A stretch of DNA of 60,000 nucleotides from contig CM043944.1 of NCBI GenBank assembly GCA_014529385.2, positions 71,891,384-71,951,383 on the forward strand, written 5' to 3'. This DNA comes from Adiantum capillus-veneris (Eukaryota > Streptophyta > Polypodiopsida > Polypodiales > Pteridaceae). The notes under the pieces were generated by a model. It did no database searches. It was not told where the DNA came from and worked only from the letters and a program-made list of their open reading frames with translations. Made by a program: the position numbers and the translations under genes. This document shows, piece by piece, positions 19,683-31,007 of the stretch (its first letter is position 1; each line of letters opens with the position of its first letter).

Positions 19683-20579
19683 TCAGCCTCTACCAAACAA
19701 TGGGTATATGCTTCCTATATCTCTTGGTGGTTGAGGACAATCAGGCACACAATGGCCCTCTTCTCCACAATTGTAGCATCTACTTGGCAGCGGCCTTGCC
19801 TTGCCCCTTGCTCCTCTTGGCTCTCCTCTATCCATCACGCTTAGCTGCAACTCTTGCATCTTCTTGGACGAATCTTGCACCATGCATACCCAATTTTGCA
19901 GCACAACGGTTACACCTCGATTTCCATGATTCTCCTCATGCATAGCTTCTCTTGGACTCTGCGGTTGAAGGGGGTCCATTGTCTCATAGCCCAAAACACC
20001 CTGCTCTATCTTCTTCTTTATCTTTTTGCTCTTTGACCGTGCGATTGCTACAACACCATTATAATTTTTTGGGATTTCAAAATCGACCTTCTCTCTCACT
20101 TTAGGGTGCAGACACGCCATGAACTTATCCAGCTTGAAGTAGTCCCCATTAGCCAATTGCATGGCTCTTGCTAATTATGCCCAACACTCTTCAAAATGAC
20201 CCAAAAAGAAACTGAACTCTTCACTTACATCTTCCTTAAGAGCCTTCAATTTTGCATCCATCTCGACTGGGGACGTCACCTCCTTTTGAAAATCATGAAG
20301 AAATCTCGCCCGTAGAGCAGGCCATGCTTGCCTAGGCTCGGCTTTCAGAGCTTCATACCAAACTTTAGCTTTTCCACGCATCACCAAAGGAAATGTCTGC
20401 ATTTTGCTATCCTAGTTCGACATAGGTAGTGATAGCATATATAGTTCAAAATCCAACATCCACTCATCCGGACTCTCCTCGCATGTGAAAATCGGTCCAT
20501 AGCGTCTTGCCACCATGACTTCCAACGTGAAAAATTGCTTCTTTTTTATCAACTGGGAGCAATCAGTGTGCTCATCCAT
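19683..20579 (-). pseudogene. Element B gag with zinc knuckle
   Basis: A start codon at 20579 opens MDEHTDCSQL. The frame continues through MLDFELYMLSLP, then PLVMRGKAKVWYEALKAEPR and ARFLHDFQKEV, the core of the retrotransposon gag domain, and DYFKLDKFMACLHPKVREKV. Further on comes the zinc knuckle CYNCGEEGHCVPDC (19737-19778, CX2CX4HX4C). In-frame stops near 20410 and 20172 split it into three ORFs but the frame is otherwise kept. The N-terminal ORF extends upstream to 20663 in a Pro/Ser-rich segment that is probably leader. Gag is the particle protein. Here it is close to intact apart from the stops. Confidence 0.8.
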
Positions 20580-20599
20580 GGGGGCACCAGAAGATGGAG

Positions 20600-22462
<1,863 letters not shown>

Positions 22463-22554
22463 CACCAAAGCTCATACAAATTTGACAACATGAGTAGAGA
22501 GTTGTTGGGAATAGTACTCTACCCTCTGTTGCAGAGCCTGGCAAGGCCGCACGA

Positions 22555-23268
22555 ATGGACTCTACAAGTCTGCTCAAAAAAGTGCCGCACGCCTATATTT
22601 GGTCAGCAGGGTTTGCTGCCGTAGCCTCCCAAGGTAGCGCTGCAAGAAGAGTACCTCCCGTTGAGGCAGACGCATTGGTGGTTCCAGAAGTTTCCGGTTG
22701 CGAGGGAACGTCCGCAATCGGAGAGCCTGTCCTCAGCGGAGTAGCACTTGCCTCTCTCTCCTGCATTCGGCGGCGCCAGCATGCCACCGTAGAATTCTCC
22801 AGCACTGGAGATGCACTCGTAGGAGTTGGTGTAGAGAACTGCTGTTCCTCCTTGCCACGCTTGTGGGTTGCTGGTCCGGCAGTGGCCATCTCTTGGGCTC
22901 TAGAGGGTACCACTGTCGTCGATGGACCCGGAAATTCCTCAGTGCCCACATTCTACTGCTATGTTTCCCGCCCAGAAGGAACTTCCAAACTTTGGGTTTG
23001 CGTCAGAGGGGAAACAGTCCCTTGGACCACCAATCGGTCATCTTCAAAGTGGCATAGAGGACGCAGGGCGAGAGGAAAAACTTCCCTTAAGGGAAAGATC
23101 AGTGTGAGCAATTGGCCGACTTTTGTGTTGGTTGGGATATTTCGCCCCAACTGTGCCATCACCCTTTGTCATTCTGCCAGCATTCTTTCTCTGAAAACTG
23201 CTACCCAAGCCACAGGCCCAAAGTTGGCTGAATGCAAAACATTCCTTGCTTTGGTCGAGATGGTATAG
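22555..23268 (+). CDS. Antisense 237-codon ORF opposite the D extra ORF
   Basis: This is an uninterrupted plus-strand ORF, long for this window. The product is rich in Val, Ser, Trp and Cys, with no recognised domain, signal peptide or repeats. It lies antisense to element D. Antisense ORFs near the 3' end have been described in some Tat-lineage gypsy elements, so it is recorded as a candidate rather than discarded. The alternative is that it is an open shadow of the minus-strand frame, helped by the locally higher GC content. Confidence 0.25.
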   Translation: MDSTSLLKKVPHAYIWSAGFAAVASQGSAARRVPPVEADALVVPEVSGCEGTSAIGEPVLSGVALASLSCIRRRQHATVEFSSTGDALVGVGVENCCSSLPRLWVAGPAVAISWALEGTTVVDGPGNSSVPTFYCYVSRPEGTSKLWVCVRGETVPWTTNRSSSKWHRGRRARGKTSLKGKISVSNWPTFVLVGIFRPNCAITLCHSASILSLKTATQATGPKLAECKTFLALVEMV

Positions 23269-23540
23269 GTTTTGGCTTGTAGCCAAATTGCCTCGAGAAA
23301 CCATCGATACGCATCCCTGGTCGCTACATCTGACAGCCCTGAAAGCTTATATTCAACTTTTGCTTTCAAGCCAAACTCCTGCTCGACATCTGCAGCAGGA
23401 ATCACAGGAGACGCGCGCACCACTCCATCGTTGGGCAAACAGCAACACCTGGAGATACTTTCTGCTATCAGCTGAATCTGTTGGTTATTCAGCTCCACCA
23501 TATCTCTAGCAGCCAGTTGCTCAATCAAAACCTGCTACCT
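22593..23540 (-). pseudogene. Extra ORF downstream of element D pol
   Basis: One minus-strand frame stays open for about 945 bases with only three premature stops (near 23169, 22959 and 22953) and no frameshift. The first part (23528-23169) looks like a folded protein: QLAARDMVELNNQQIQLIAE, then DAYRWFLEAIWLQAKTYTIS and NFGPVAWVAVFRERMLAE. The second part is Pro/Ser/Thr-rich and disordered. The same frame continues past 22593 to the element B boundary. I do not recognise the family. Extra ORFs between pol and the 3' LTR are known in some plant Ty3/gypsy lineages. An uninterrupted 237-codon ORF lies on the opposite strand (22555-23268), and which strand is coding is not certain. Confidence 0.5.
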
Positions 23541-23767
23541 GCGGGTGAACAGGTATCCCTTGCCAATCCAAGTTGGCAAACACATGTAGCCGCAAATATT
23601 ATAGCCAGGCGTCCACTCGGCAAAGCGCTAGCTGCTGTACGGGAGTGAAGGGGATGCAGTGTAGGAGAGAAGCCGTCATGGCGACGATGAGATGCAGGAG
23701 CAGAGAATATAGAGCTAAGGACGCACGATACACAAAACAGGAGAAGCACAACAATAATCGTCTGCAT
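23525..23767 (-). CDS. Small ORF with hydrophobic N-terminus, downstream of D pol
   Basis: This is an 80-residue frame beginning MQTIIVVLLLFCVSCVLSSI, which resembles a signal peptide or membrane anchor, with a second hydrophobic patch (LAIIFAATCVCQLG). It ends by overlapping the start of the longer downstream frame at 23540, offset by one base, so the two could once have been one protein with an N-terminal signal. Its position after pol is where env-like ORFs occur in Athila-type elements. There is no sequence match to a known envelope that I can see. It could be a chance ORF. Confidence 0.35.
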   Translation of the reverse strand: MQTIIVVLLLFCVSCVLSSIFSAPASHRRHDGFSPTLHPLHSRTAASALPSGRLAIIFAATCVCQLGLARDTCSPAGSRF

Positions 23768-23899
23768 GTAGTAACCCTCTCACAATGAGTTCCCAAAATA
23801 GGGCGAGCCACGGTGTCCCAACCATCATAGCTCCTTTCCCGCTTTCCAAGATTGCATGCAAAAGAACCCCCAATCATTATTAGGGCGGCTTCCGGATCT
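23768..23899 (-). other. Tail of element D pol next to the copia 1 insertion
   Basis: On the minus strand, D sequence continues across the copia 1 insertion: the frame ...APLLWY from 29142 upward resumes as KIRKPP and stops near 23880. The remaining bases lead to the small ORF at 23767. This shows the two sides of copia 1 are one element. Confidence 0.5.
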
Positions 23900-23904
23900 T
23901 GTAC
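23900..23904. repeat. Target site duplication of copia 1, left (TGTAC)
   Basis: TGTAC directly precedes the left LTR and is repeated at 29142-29146 directly after the right LTR. Confidence 0.95.
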
Positions 23905-24226
23905 TGTAAAGAATGAGGATGCAAGAGAGCTACACAAGACAAGCACAAAGCACACAGAGATGGAAAGCTTCTTCTTCTTCTTCACAGAAAAGAGAGTACA
24001 AAATGACTAAGTGCTAAAGCTGAAAAGTAGCACATATGTACATGCGGTCACTAAGTGTGAACTCGCTAGAAGCGTACTAGGCTGGCACTATAAGTGTAGT
24101 CCAACTGTAGAATCACTGGCAAAGATCCTCCGTGTCGGTCACCTAATGCGCCAATGAGTAAATGTCGTAAGCGGACAAGACCCATAGTGGATGCGAGCTC
24201 AAGATGTAGAGCTCGACATCTCAACA
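23905..24226 (-). repeat. Copia 1 3' LTR (322 bp)
   Basis: It reads TGTTGAGATGTCG... to ...CATTCTTTACA on the minus strand. It differs from the 5' LTR at 9 positions. The last codons of pol (to 24199) overlap its first 28 bases. Confidence 0.95.
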
Positions 24227-26145
24227 CTCCCCCTCGAGCTCTGCATGTCGCAGAGTCCAACCATAGTCCGGAAACGTCGAAGCTTCTCAGATCCAAGGGC
24301 CTTGGTAAAGATATCCGCTATCTGCTCCTCTGTGCTGACGTATACCAAGTCGATGTCGCCCGCCAACACTCGCTCTCGAACGTAGTGGTAATGGACCTCT
24401 ATGTGTTTGGTCCTGGCATGGAACACTGGGTTCCTAGCCAACTGCATGCTGCTGAGGTTGTCACAATGGATGAAAATCTGCTGGTCCACCTGCACTCCCA
24501 AGTCCTCAAGTAATGTGCGTAGCCAAGCTACCTCGCACGCCGCAACTGCTGCACCTCTGTACTCGGCCTCTGTGCTCGATAAAGCAACTGTAGGCTGCTT
24601 TTTGCTGCTCCAAGTAACAGCAACACTCACAAAAGAGAACATGAAGCCACTCGTAGATCTCCTATCAACAATGCTACCTGCCCAATCTGCATCTGTATAC
24701 CCATATAATTCTAATGGTGCATTTGCTGCATAGAACAATGCGTGGTCAAGAGTCCCTTGCACATACCTAAGTGTGCGTCGTACTCCATCCAAATGTGGCT
24801 TCCTCGGAAGCTGCATGAACTGACTCTCCAAGCCTACTGTGTAGCTCAAGTCTGGCCTCGTGATAGTCAAGTAGATTAGACTACCCACAATCTTCCTGTA
24901 CATATTGACATCCTCAACAACATCACCCTTCTCTGCACTCAGCTTTGCATTCACATCCAAGGGAATAGAAATTGGCTTACAATAAGCCATACCATGCTTT
25001 GACAACATGTCTAAAGCATACTGTCTCTGTGACAGCCATACACCCTCTGGAGTCCTGATCACCTCAATGCCAAGAAAGTAGCGCAACTCGCCCAAATCTT
25101 TCATTTCAAACTCCTGTTTGAGAAGACCCTTCACATGGTCAATCTCCATAGCATTGTCACCCACAATAATAAGGTCATCTACATATATGGTAATGACCAC
25201 AATCCCCACATCACTCTCACCTACATAGAGTGAATGATCAGCATGAGCTCTCCTAAAACCAATACTGACAAGATACTTGGCAATCCTGTCATACCATGCT
25301 CTAGAGCCCTGCTTCAAACCATACAAAGCTTTGAGAAGTCTGCATACATAATCTGGGTAACCTGGATCGACATAACCAGGTGGCTGATCCATATACACTT
25401 CCTCTTGCAACTCACCATTCAAGAAGGCATTCTTTACATCCATTTGATGCATAATCCATCCTCTAGATGCAGTCATTGCTATGATAGCTCTCACAGTCGT
25501 CATCTTTGCCACTGGAGCAAAGGTCTCCTCATAGTCTATGCCATACGTCTGTGCATAACCCTTTGCGACCAGCCTTGCCTTGTGACGCTCAATGTTACCA
25601 TCAGCCTTATGCTTGGTTTTATACACCCATTTACAACCAATAGCTTTCTTGCCACTTGGCAATGGCACCAACTTCCATGTGTCGTTTGCTTCTAATGCAG
25701 CCATCTCTTCATTCATTGCATCATCCCAATGCACATTTCCAACTGCATCCTCAAAACATGTGGGCTCCACATCCTGTATCACCTTAGCCGTGTAGGCTTG
25801 GTGATGCGCTAGATACCCATCATAAGTCAATTTCTGAACTGGATTTCTGACTCTATTAGATCTGCGCGGTCCTGGGTCACTCCTTTGCCCTCTAGCATCT
25901 TCTTGTACTTTCCTTACACCAGGTGTCCTGACAGTCGAAATTCCAAATTCCTCATCAAGACTTTGTTCAGAACCATCTGAATCCATGTCTACATGTGAAA
26001 AACTTGATGATGCATCAGTCATAAAGGGAGGTTCATCAACCTTTTCCTTTCCTTTTCGTGATACGTTCCCTGTACCTGCTGGTGGAGTAACCTGTGTACG
26101 TAGTCTACCATTCCATGGCTTCTCAACAAAGCAACGAGAAGAGGA
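24199..26145 (-). CDS. Copia 1 reverse transcriptase and RNase H (open frame)
   Basis: The frame is open from after a TAG at 26146-26148 to the stop at 24199, with a Met at 26022 (607 residues). Domains in order: an acidic Ser-rich linker (1-60); RT starting NDTWKLVPLPSGKKAIGCKW, HKARLVAKGYAQTYGIDYEE, QMDVKNAFLNGELQEEVYMD, KALYGLKQGSRAWYDRI and the catalytic strand VITIYVDDLIIVGD; then DLGELRYFLGIEVI and the RNase H with YTDADWAGSIVDRRSTSGFM, AEYRGAAVAACEVAWLRTL, and HCDNLSSMQLARNPVFHART. It ends IADIFTKALGSEKLRRFR and a short tail. All the usual copia RT-RH motifs are intact. The stop lies inside the 3' LTR. It is the C-terminal part of a polyprotein and would not be made alone. Confidence 0.92.
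   Translation of the reverse strand, partial: SSSRCFVEKPWNGRLRTQVTPPAGTGNVSRKGKEKVDEPPFMTDASSSFSHVDMDSDGSEQSLDEEFGISTVRTPGVRKVQEDARGQRSDPGPRRSNRVRNPVQKLTYDGYLAHHQAYTAKVIQDVEPTCFEDAVGNVHWDDAMNEEMAALEANDTWKLVPLPSGKKAIGCKWVYKTKHKADGNIERHKARLVAKGYAQTYGIDYEETFAPVAKMTTVRAIIAMTASRGWIMHQMDVKNAFLNGELQEEVYMDQPPGYVDPGYPDYVCRLLKALYGLKQGSRAWYDRIAKYLVSIGFRRAHADHSLYVGESDVGIVVITIYVDDLIIVGDNAMEIDHVKGLLKQEFEMKDLGELRYFLGIEVIRTPEGVWLSQRQYALDMLSKHGMAYCKPISIPLDVNAKLSAEKGDVVEDVNMYRKIVGSLIYLTITRPDLSYTVGLESQFMQLPRKPHLDGVRRTLRYVQGTLDHALFYAANAPLELYGYTDADWAGSIVDRRSTSGFMFSFVSVAVTWSSKKQPTVALSSTEAEYRGAAVAACEVAWLRTLLEDLGVQVDQQIFIHCDNLSSMQLARNPVFHARTKHIEVHYHYVRERVLAGDIDLVYVSTEEQIADIFTKALGSEKLRRFRTMVGLCDMQSSRGSVEMSSSTS
24227..24236 (-). 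promoter_or_regulatory. Copia 1 polypurine tract
   Basis: The minus strand reads GAGGGGGAG directly before the 3' LTR. It lies within the pol reading frame. Confidence 0.85.
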
Positions 26146-26283
26146 CTATTGTGGTCCACTCAAAACCTGTGACTGTGGCCTCACATTTTGTACAACCACA
26201 TCATCTTTTACATCAGCCCCAATAGTGCCATGTGCATTACTGTACCAGCTGCTCATCTCATCAAAGACTACATCTCTGCTCAC

Positions 26284-27211
26284 TCATAATTCTTGTGTAG
26301 TAGGATTGTAGCACCTGTACCCCTTTTGTTCAAGGAAATATCCCACAAGAATACATTTCTCTGCTTTAGGATCCAATTTTCTACGCAACTCATCTGGTAC
26401 ATGCACGTAAGCTATGCAGCCAAACACTTTCAAGTGTGCCAAATCAAGCTTTGTACCTGTAAACTTTTCCTCAGGTGTTACATCATGCACCGCAGCTGTA
26501 GGTGTCCTGTTCATAATGTACACAGCTGTATTTACAGCTTCAGCCCAGAAATGATGAGGCATGTTCTTCTCATTCATCAATGCACGTGCAACCTCTCCAA
26601 TGTGCCTGTTTTTCCTTTCTGCGACCCCATTCTGTTGTGGGAGTATATCTGCATGTAAACTGCCTGCCTATACCATGCATTCATAGAAAATATGAAAAAT
26701 CATTGGAGAAGTACTCTCCCCCTCCATCTGATCTCAATGTCTTGATTTGCATATCTGTCTCCTTCTCAATCATGACTTTGAAGTCTTGAAAGTGACCAAA
26801 CACTTCACTTTTGTTACGCATGAAGTAGACCCATACTTTCCTTGTATGGTCATCAATGAAAGAGACATAATACCTGCAACCATGTATACTTGCAGTATCG
26901 GTTGGACCCCAAACATCTGTGTGCACCACCTCAAGTGGCTTTTTATATACATTGCGCTCATGTGGAAATGAGCCCTTTGACTGTTTTCCAAATTGGCATG
27001 CTGCACACACTTTATGCATACCATCCACCTTGAATTTGGGCAAACCTTTTACAATCTGTTTTGATTGCATGCTGCGCAATCTCTGCTCATTGACATGAAT
27101 GCGTTTGTGCCAAATGTCAACATCAGCCACAACATATGTGCCCTGTGCAAATAATGCAGCTTTTACCTCAGGCATGTCTACATTCAGTGTAATGGCATTC
27201 TGCCCACACAT
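26284..27211 (-). pseudogene. Copia 1 integrase, broken
   Basis: The frame 27211-26681 carries the integrase zinc-binding region (DVDIWHKRIHVNEQRL, then KVCAACQFGKQSKGSFPHER) and the core start VVHTDVWGPTDTASIHGCRY with the first Asp, VSFIDDHTRKVWVYFM with the second, and TLRSDGGGEYFSNDF. In the usual HKRIGHVN the Gly is lost in frame. A frame change after 26681 breaks the YTPQQNGVAERKNR region. The frame 26580-26284 then gives MMNEKNMPHHFWAEAVNTAV and LKVFGCIAYVHVPDELRRKL. Together these show a full-length integrase destroyed by frame changes near 26640-26680 and stops at 26284 and 26146. Confidence 0.88.
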
Positions 27212-27432
27212 TTGCCCTCTGTGATCAGCTTACAGCCATTCTAGAAATCTTCTACATAATAGCCATTTGGATTGAAGCGAACTTGCAAACCCTGCTTAAC
27301 CATTTGTCCAACAGAAACAAGATTCTTTGTAATGTTTGGGACATGAAGTACATCTGCTAAGTACTTTGATTTCCCACTCTTCGTATTTAGAGGTATGTCC
27401 CCTACATGAGCAATGGGGTGAGCTGTGTCATC
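27212..27432 (-). pseudogene. Copia 1 protease-integrase junction with stops
   Basis: The minus strand continues the protease as AHVGDIPLNTKSGKSKYLAD, then VLHVPNITKNLVSVGQMVKQ, the usual C-terminal half of a copia protease. A TGA interrupts at 27433-27435 (probably from CGA), a TAG at 27241-27243, and a frame change occurs near 27190-27230. Apart from these the residues match the family well. Confidence 0.8.
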
Positions 27433-28548
27433 TCATGTCTGCACATAGCCTGACACATCTGATTTGCGCATATCTCTAAACCACTCTCCACGAGACGTCA
27501 TGTGATTAGAGGCACCTGAATCCACATACCAAACATCATCTTGGGTGGAATTCTCTGCAGTCATTGTATTCATTACATGCTGCATAACAAACATGCGCTT
27601 GTTTTTGCTGTCATCTGCATCTCTGCTAGTAGATGCATAGTTGCCCTGTTCTCTCTTTCCACTTGCTTTTCCCTTTGGACAGTCACATGACATGTGACCT
27701 CTTTCACCACAAGTCCAACATTCTCTACTATCTGGAGTATGTTGCTGCCTTCTTGATCCTGCACCACGACCTCTTTGACTCCCCCTGCCTTGAGATTGGT
27801 TTCCCCTGCCACCTGTATTGTTTTGATTTGATTGACCTTCCAGAAATTGGCCGCTGCAACCCCTTGGGCCTCGACCACGACCTCTACCTCTACCTCTGTT
27901 GGAGTTAGAATAGAAGGCCTGTTCAGAATTATTTATGCCATGAGAAGAAGATGTGTCAAGGTTCTTCTCCTCAAGAATAAGCATAGAAATCAAATCTTGG
28001 AACATGGGGATGTTGTCTCTTGTATTCATGGAAGACCTAAAATGTACATACTCATCTCCTAGACCATCCAAGCATGCACGGACAATGTCATCGTCTTCCA
28101 CTGAGACTTTAATAGATCCAAGAGCCTCAATGATACTCTTGATCTTCAAGGCATAATCATTGATTGAGAGGTTGTTCCTCTTAACCTGATTTAGCTCCGA
28201 CTTTAGTTGAAGCTTCCTGGCCTTGGTGTTCACCTCGAACACTCTGCCTAAGTTTCTCCATGCAATGGCGGGGGTTTCAACATCCTGTAGATAGCCCATC
28301 ATGCCATCTGTGATGCTCATAGAAAGCCAATACATCACTTTGCTCTGGCCTTGTTGCCAGTCCCTCAAAGCTTTCCTTTGTTCTGCTGTAGCATTTGCCT
28401 CGGGAATCTCTGGTTCCTTTTCATTGTCTCTTTCTACATAGTCCCAATAACCTTTTCCTTTTAGGAAATTTGTTATTCTGAACTTCCATGCAGGGTAGTT
28501 ATTTTTCTCAAGCTTCTCAGTAACAATCTGACTGAAACCGTCAGACAT
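27433..28548 (-). CDS. Copia 1 gag and protease N-terminal half
   Basis: The start is placed at 28548 (MSDGFSQIVTEKLEKNNYPA), the normal copia gag opening. The upstream in-frame codons to 28584 are leader. A copia gag domain follows (YPAWKFRITNFLKGKGYWDY, ...KLQLKSELNQVKRNNLSIND, ...ILEEKNLDTSSS), then an Arg-Gly-rich linker and the zinc knuckle CWTCGERGHMSCDC (27679-27720). The protease begins with VWYVDSGASNHMTS, with D-S-G-A intact. The frame ends at a premature TGA at 27433 and is otherwise clean over about 370 codons. Gag forms the particle and the protease processes the polyprotein. Confidence 0.92.
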   Translation of the reverse strand: MSDGFSQIVTEKLEKNNYPAWKFRITNFLKGKGYWDYVERDNEKEPEIPEANATAEQRKALRDWQQGQSKVMYWLSMSITDGMMGYLQDVETPAIAWRNLGRVFEVNTKARKLQLKSELNQVKRNNLSINDYALKIKSIIEALGSIKVSVEDDDIVRACLDGLGDEYVHFRSSMNTRDNIPMFQDLISMLILEEKNLDTSSSHGINNSEQAFYSNSNRGRGRGRGRGPRGCSGQFLEGQSNQNNTGGRGNQSQGRGSQRGRGAGSRRQQHTPDSRECWTCGERGHMSCDCPKGKASGKREQGNYASTSRDADDSKNKRMFVMQHVMNTMTAENSTQDDVWYVDSGASNHMTSRGEWFRDMRKSDVSGYVQT

Positions 28549-28807
28549 CTTGAAGCAGTAAGACAAAATAACTGCAATCTGCAAAAACCTGCAAATCTGC
28601 TGAACCTGCTATCGTGGTCCCTGTAACGCTTTCTACACTCAACGAGTGTCCACAATCAAGCGTACATACAACCACTGTACTTGTACAGTAAATCTCTGTA
28701 TACTGCACTTTGGAGACCTGTTCAGAAACTTGTGCGAAAAACCCCTAAAATTGCGAACGAAGGGATTGTGATGCTCTTGCTCTCTTAGCCTCTCTTGCCT
28801 GCACCAG
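28549..28807 (-). other. Copia 1 leader
   Basis: This untranslated stretch lies between the primer binding site and the gag start. It contains no conserved ORF. Confidence 0.7.
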
Positions 28808-28819
28808 GCTCTGATACCA
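28808..28819 (-). promoter_or_regulatory. Copia 1 primer binding site, tRNA-iMet
   Basis: The minus strand reads TGGTATCAGAGC directly next to the 5' LTR, a perfect match to the usual initiator-tRNA site. Confidence 0.97.
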
Positions 28820-29141
28820 TGTAAAGAATGAGGATGCAAGAGAGCTACACAAGACAAGCACAAAGCACACAGAGACGGAAAGCTTCTTCTTCTTCTTCAC
28901 AGAAAAGAGAGTACAAAATGACTAAGTGCTAAAGCTGAAAAGTAGCACATATGTACATGCGGTCACTAAGTGTAAACTCGCTAGAAGCGTACTAGGCTGG
29001 CACTATAAGTGTAGTCCAGCTGTAGAATCACTGGCAGAGATCCTCCGTGTCAGTCACCTAACGCGCCAGTGAGTAAATGTCGTAAGCGGCCAAGACCCAT
29101 AGTGGATGCCAGCTCAAGATGTAGAGCTCGACATCTCAACA
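28820..29141 (-). repeat. Copia 1 5' LTR (322 bp)
   Basis: It has the same termini as 23905-24226. The 9 differences include seven transitions and two transversions. No indels are seen. Confidence 0.95.
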
Positions 29142-29146
29142 TGTAC
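29142..29146. repeat. Target site duplication of copia 1, right (TGTAC)
   Basis: It matches 23900-23904 exactly. Confidence 0.95.
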
Positions 29147-30480
29147 CACAACAAAGGGGCACTAAATTAGGGTAGCTGAAACTAGTAATGGCACAGTCTG
29201 AAACCATTGATCGGTACAGAGATAACCTCCCCCCGCAAATCCGCCAAGTAAAAAGAAATGGGCCCGCATGCTTGAAAAATCCAGAATGGTCCTGACCACC
29301 ATAATTTAAGCTTCCCAAGCATCTTCCCGAGACGGGAATTAAAGACAAGGACCAACTGTCCCCGAACAAATTGCTGTGCTTTTGGGCGATCGAGCCATTT
29401 TTTTCACCTAGACTGCATATCCTGCAGCACCGCAAAGCTATGCAACCGCTCTTCGTCTAGTTCCTGCAAAACATCCAAACGATAAATCATAGAATCTTCC
29501 GGAAGAATCCAATCCGCAATCAGCATCCGCAAACTCGGAATCACATGCTCCACCGGGGTGATTGCCTCCATGCCAAATGCCAACTTAAAAGGGGTCAATC
29601 CTGTTGCCACTTTATAAGCTGTCCGATAGGCCCATAAGGCCAAAGGAAGTTTCACATCCCAATCTGTTCGATGCATATTCACTAACTTTGTTAAAATCCG
29701 AATCAATTGCTTATTAGTTGATTCTGCTTACCCATTCGCCTAAGGATAATATGGAGAAGATTTCCTGTGCAATACAAAATAAAACCGTAGCATTCTCTCC
29801 ATCACCTTATTAAAAAAATGACTTCCCCTGTCACTAACCAGCTCAATAGGGCAACCATATCTAGAAAAGATATCCTTATATAAGCATTCAACCACAGAAA
29901 CTGCAGTATTATCTCTCAAAGGCCATACCTCCACCCATTTGGTAGTGTAATCCGTGGCTGTCAAAATATACTTATCATCTGTGTGAGTTGCAACTGGTTT
30001 AAAAGGTCCAACAAAATCCAAACCCCACTTTTGAAAAGGCTCCAAGGGCAAAACCAGCTGAAAAGGCATTCTGGACCGTTTGGTAGGTTGCCCCAATCGG
30101 GACACACATCATATTGTTGCACATAATTTCTTGCATCCTGAAACAATGTGGGCCACCATAATCCTGATTGGAGAACCTTTTGAGCTACGATTAATGCTGC
30201 AAAGTGACCTCTCGCAATACCGGTATGGACTTCCTCCAGAACTCCTTCCTGCTCCTGTGGTAGCACACATCTGAGTAATAAATCCACCACTGTACGATAA
30301 TAGAGATTTCCCATAATAATCTCAAAATTCCTGCTTCTGATAGCCATAGGTTTCCTCTTATGGCTGGACAAGAAGGAAGGCATTTCGCCACTGTCGAGAA
30401 AATGAAACATCTCTTCATACCATGTCCATGGGATGCTAGGGATGACGGGCCTTGCCTGTTGCGGAACTGCTATATCCTCT
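29142..30480 (-). pseudogene. Element D integrase
   Basis: The zinc-binding region lies in the 30764-29961 frame: MGNLYYRTVVDLLLRCVLPQ, EEVHTGIARGHFAALIVAQK, and LWWPTLFQDARNYVQQYDVC. The core is in the 30105-29740 frame: FQKWGLDFVGPFKPVATHTD (first Asp), LTATDYTTKWVEVWPLRDNT, LVSDRGSHFFNKVMERML (second Asp), then a stop-rich PYYP.ANG block. The 29706-29404 frame follows with MHRTDWDVKLPLALWAYRTA and TPFKLAFGMEAITPVEHVIP. The C-terminal piece (29404-29142) reads GQLVLVFNSRLGKMLGKLKL then WSGPFWI (GPF/Y motif), and is cut by the copia 1 insertion. All integrase subdomains are recognisable but interrupted by about five stops and one frame change. Confidence 0.85.
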
Positions 30481-31007
30481 GCAACTACACCTGTTAGAAA
30501 TAGAGACGCATCCGGAAATTCATTAGCTACACCCATCGACGGCTCACCGGAATCTAACCTGGATAGGTAGTCAGCCACCGCATGCTGAGCCCTTGGATGA
30601 TGTATGAACTCAAATTCAAATTCCTGCAGCAAAAGCACCCATCTAGCCAATCTTTCCATCAAATTTTGTTGTCGTACCAGGTATAAAAGAGCCGAATGGT
30701 CCACATGGAAGAAAAAACGTTGGCCCAACAGATAGTGCCGAAATTTCTTCATTGAGTAAATCATCCCTAAACATTCCCTTTCGGTTACTGAATAATTTCT
30801 TTTTGCGGATGATAATCGTCTGCTGGCATAATAGACAGGTCGGAACCATCCTTGACTTTGTTCCTATATCAGCACACTGCAAATAGCTCGATCCGAAGCA
30901 TCCACAAACAGTGAAAATCCTGACCCCAATTCGGAGGAAGCATAATCGGAGCTTTGGATAGCAGAAGTTTTAATCTCCGAAAAGCCAAATCACATTCTTG
31001 TGTCCAT
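30480..31007 (-). pseudogene. Element D RNase H
   Basis: Near 30882-30643, in one frame, the first half of gypsy RNase H is degraded. From 30764 another frame is clean: MIYSMKKFRHYLLGQRFFFH, VDHSALLYLVRQQNLMERLA, and EFIHHPRAQHAVADYLSRLD, the conserved C-terminal end of gypsy RNase H. Upstream near 31000-30900 the start (WTQECDLAFRRLKLLLSKAP) belongs to the RT-RNase H connection. There is one frame change within the domain. No second RNase H occurs before integrase, unlike element A. Confidence 0.8.

Larger units (their letters stand above)
23905..29141 (-). mobile_element. Copia element 1, minus strand, 5.24 kb, structurally complete
   Basis: Two 322-bp LTRs (23905-24226 and 28820-29141) end TG..CA and are flanked by the 5-bp duplication TGTAC. 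A perfect tRNA-iMet primer binding site adjoins the right (5') LTR and a purine tract adjoins the left (3') LTR. Gag-protease and RT-RNase H frames are open. The integrase region between them carries stops and frame changes. The order gag-PR-INT-RT-RH identifies Ty1/copia. I count 9 differences between the LTRs (2.8%), mostly transitions. It is inserted near the end of gypsy D pol. Confidence 0.97.

Noticed and set aside
23599-23985. 128-codon minus-strand ORF starting MKKKKK with a hydrophobic start
   Set aside because: Its first third is copia 1 LTR and the rest is element D. It spans the insertion junction and so is a chance fusion.
25234-25695. 153-codon plus-strand ORF, and other plus-strand ORFs over 24.1-28.2 kb
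   Set aside because: They are antisense shadows of the copia 1 gag and RT frames, which carry the full set of family motifs.
29136-29435. 99-codon minus-strand ORF at the copia 1 boundary
   Set aside because: It is in the wrong frame over the D integrase C-terminus. The correct frame shows the GPF motif.
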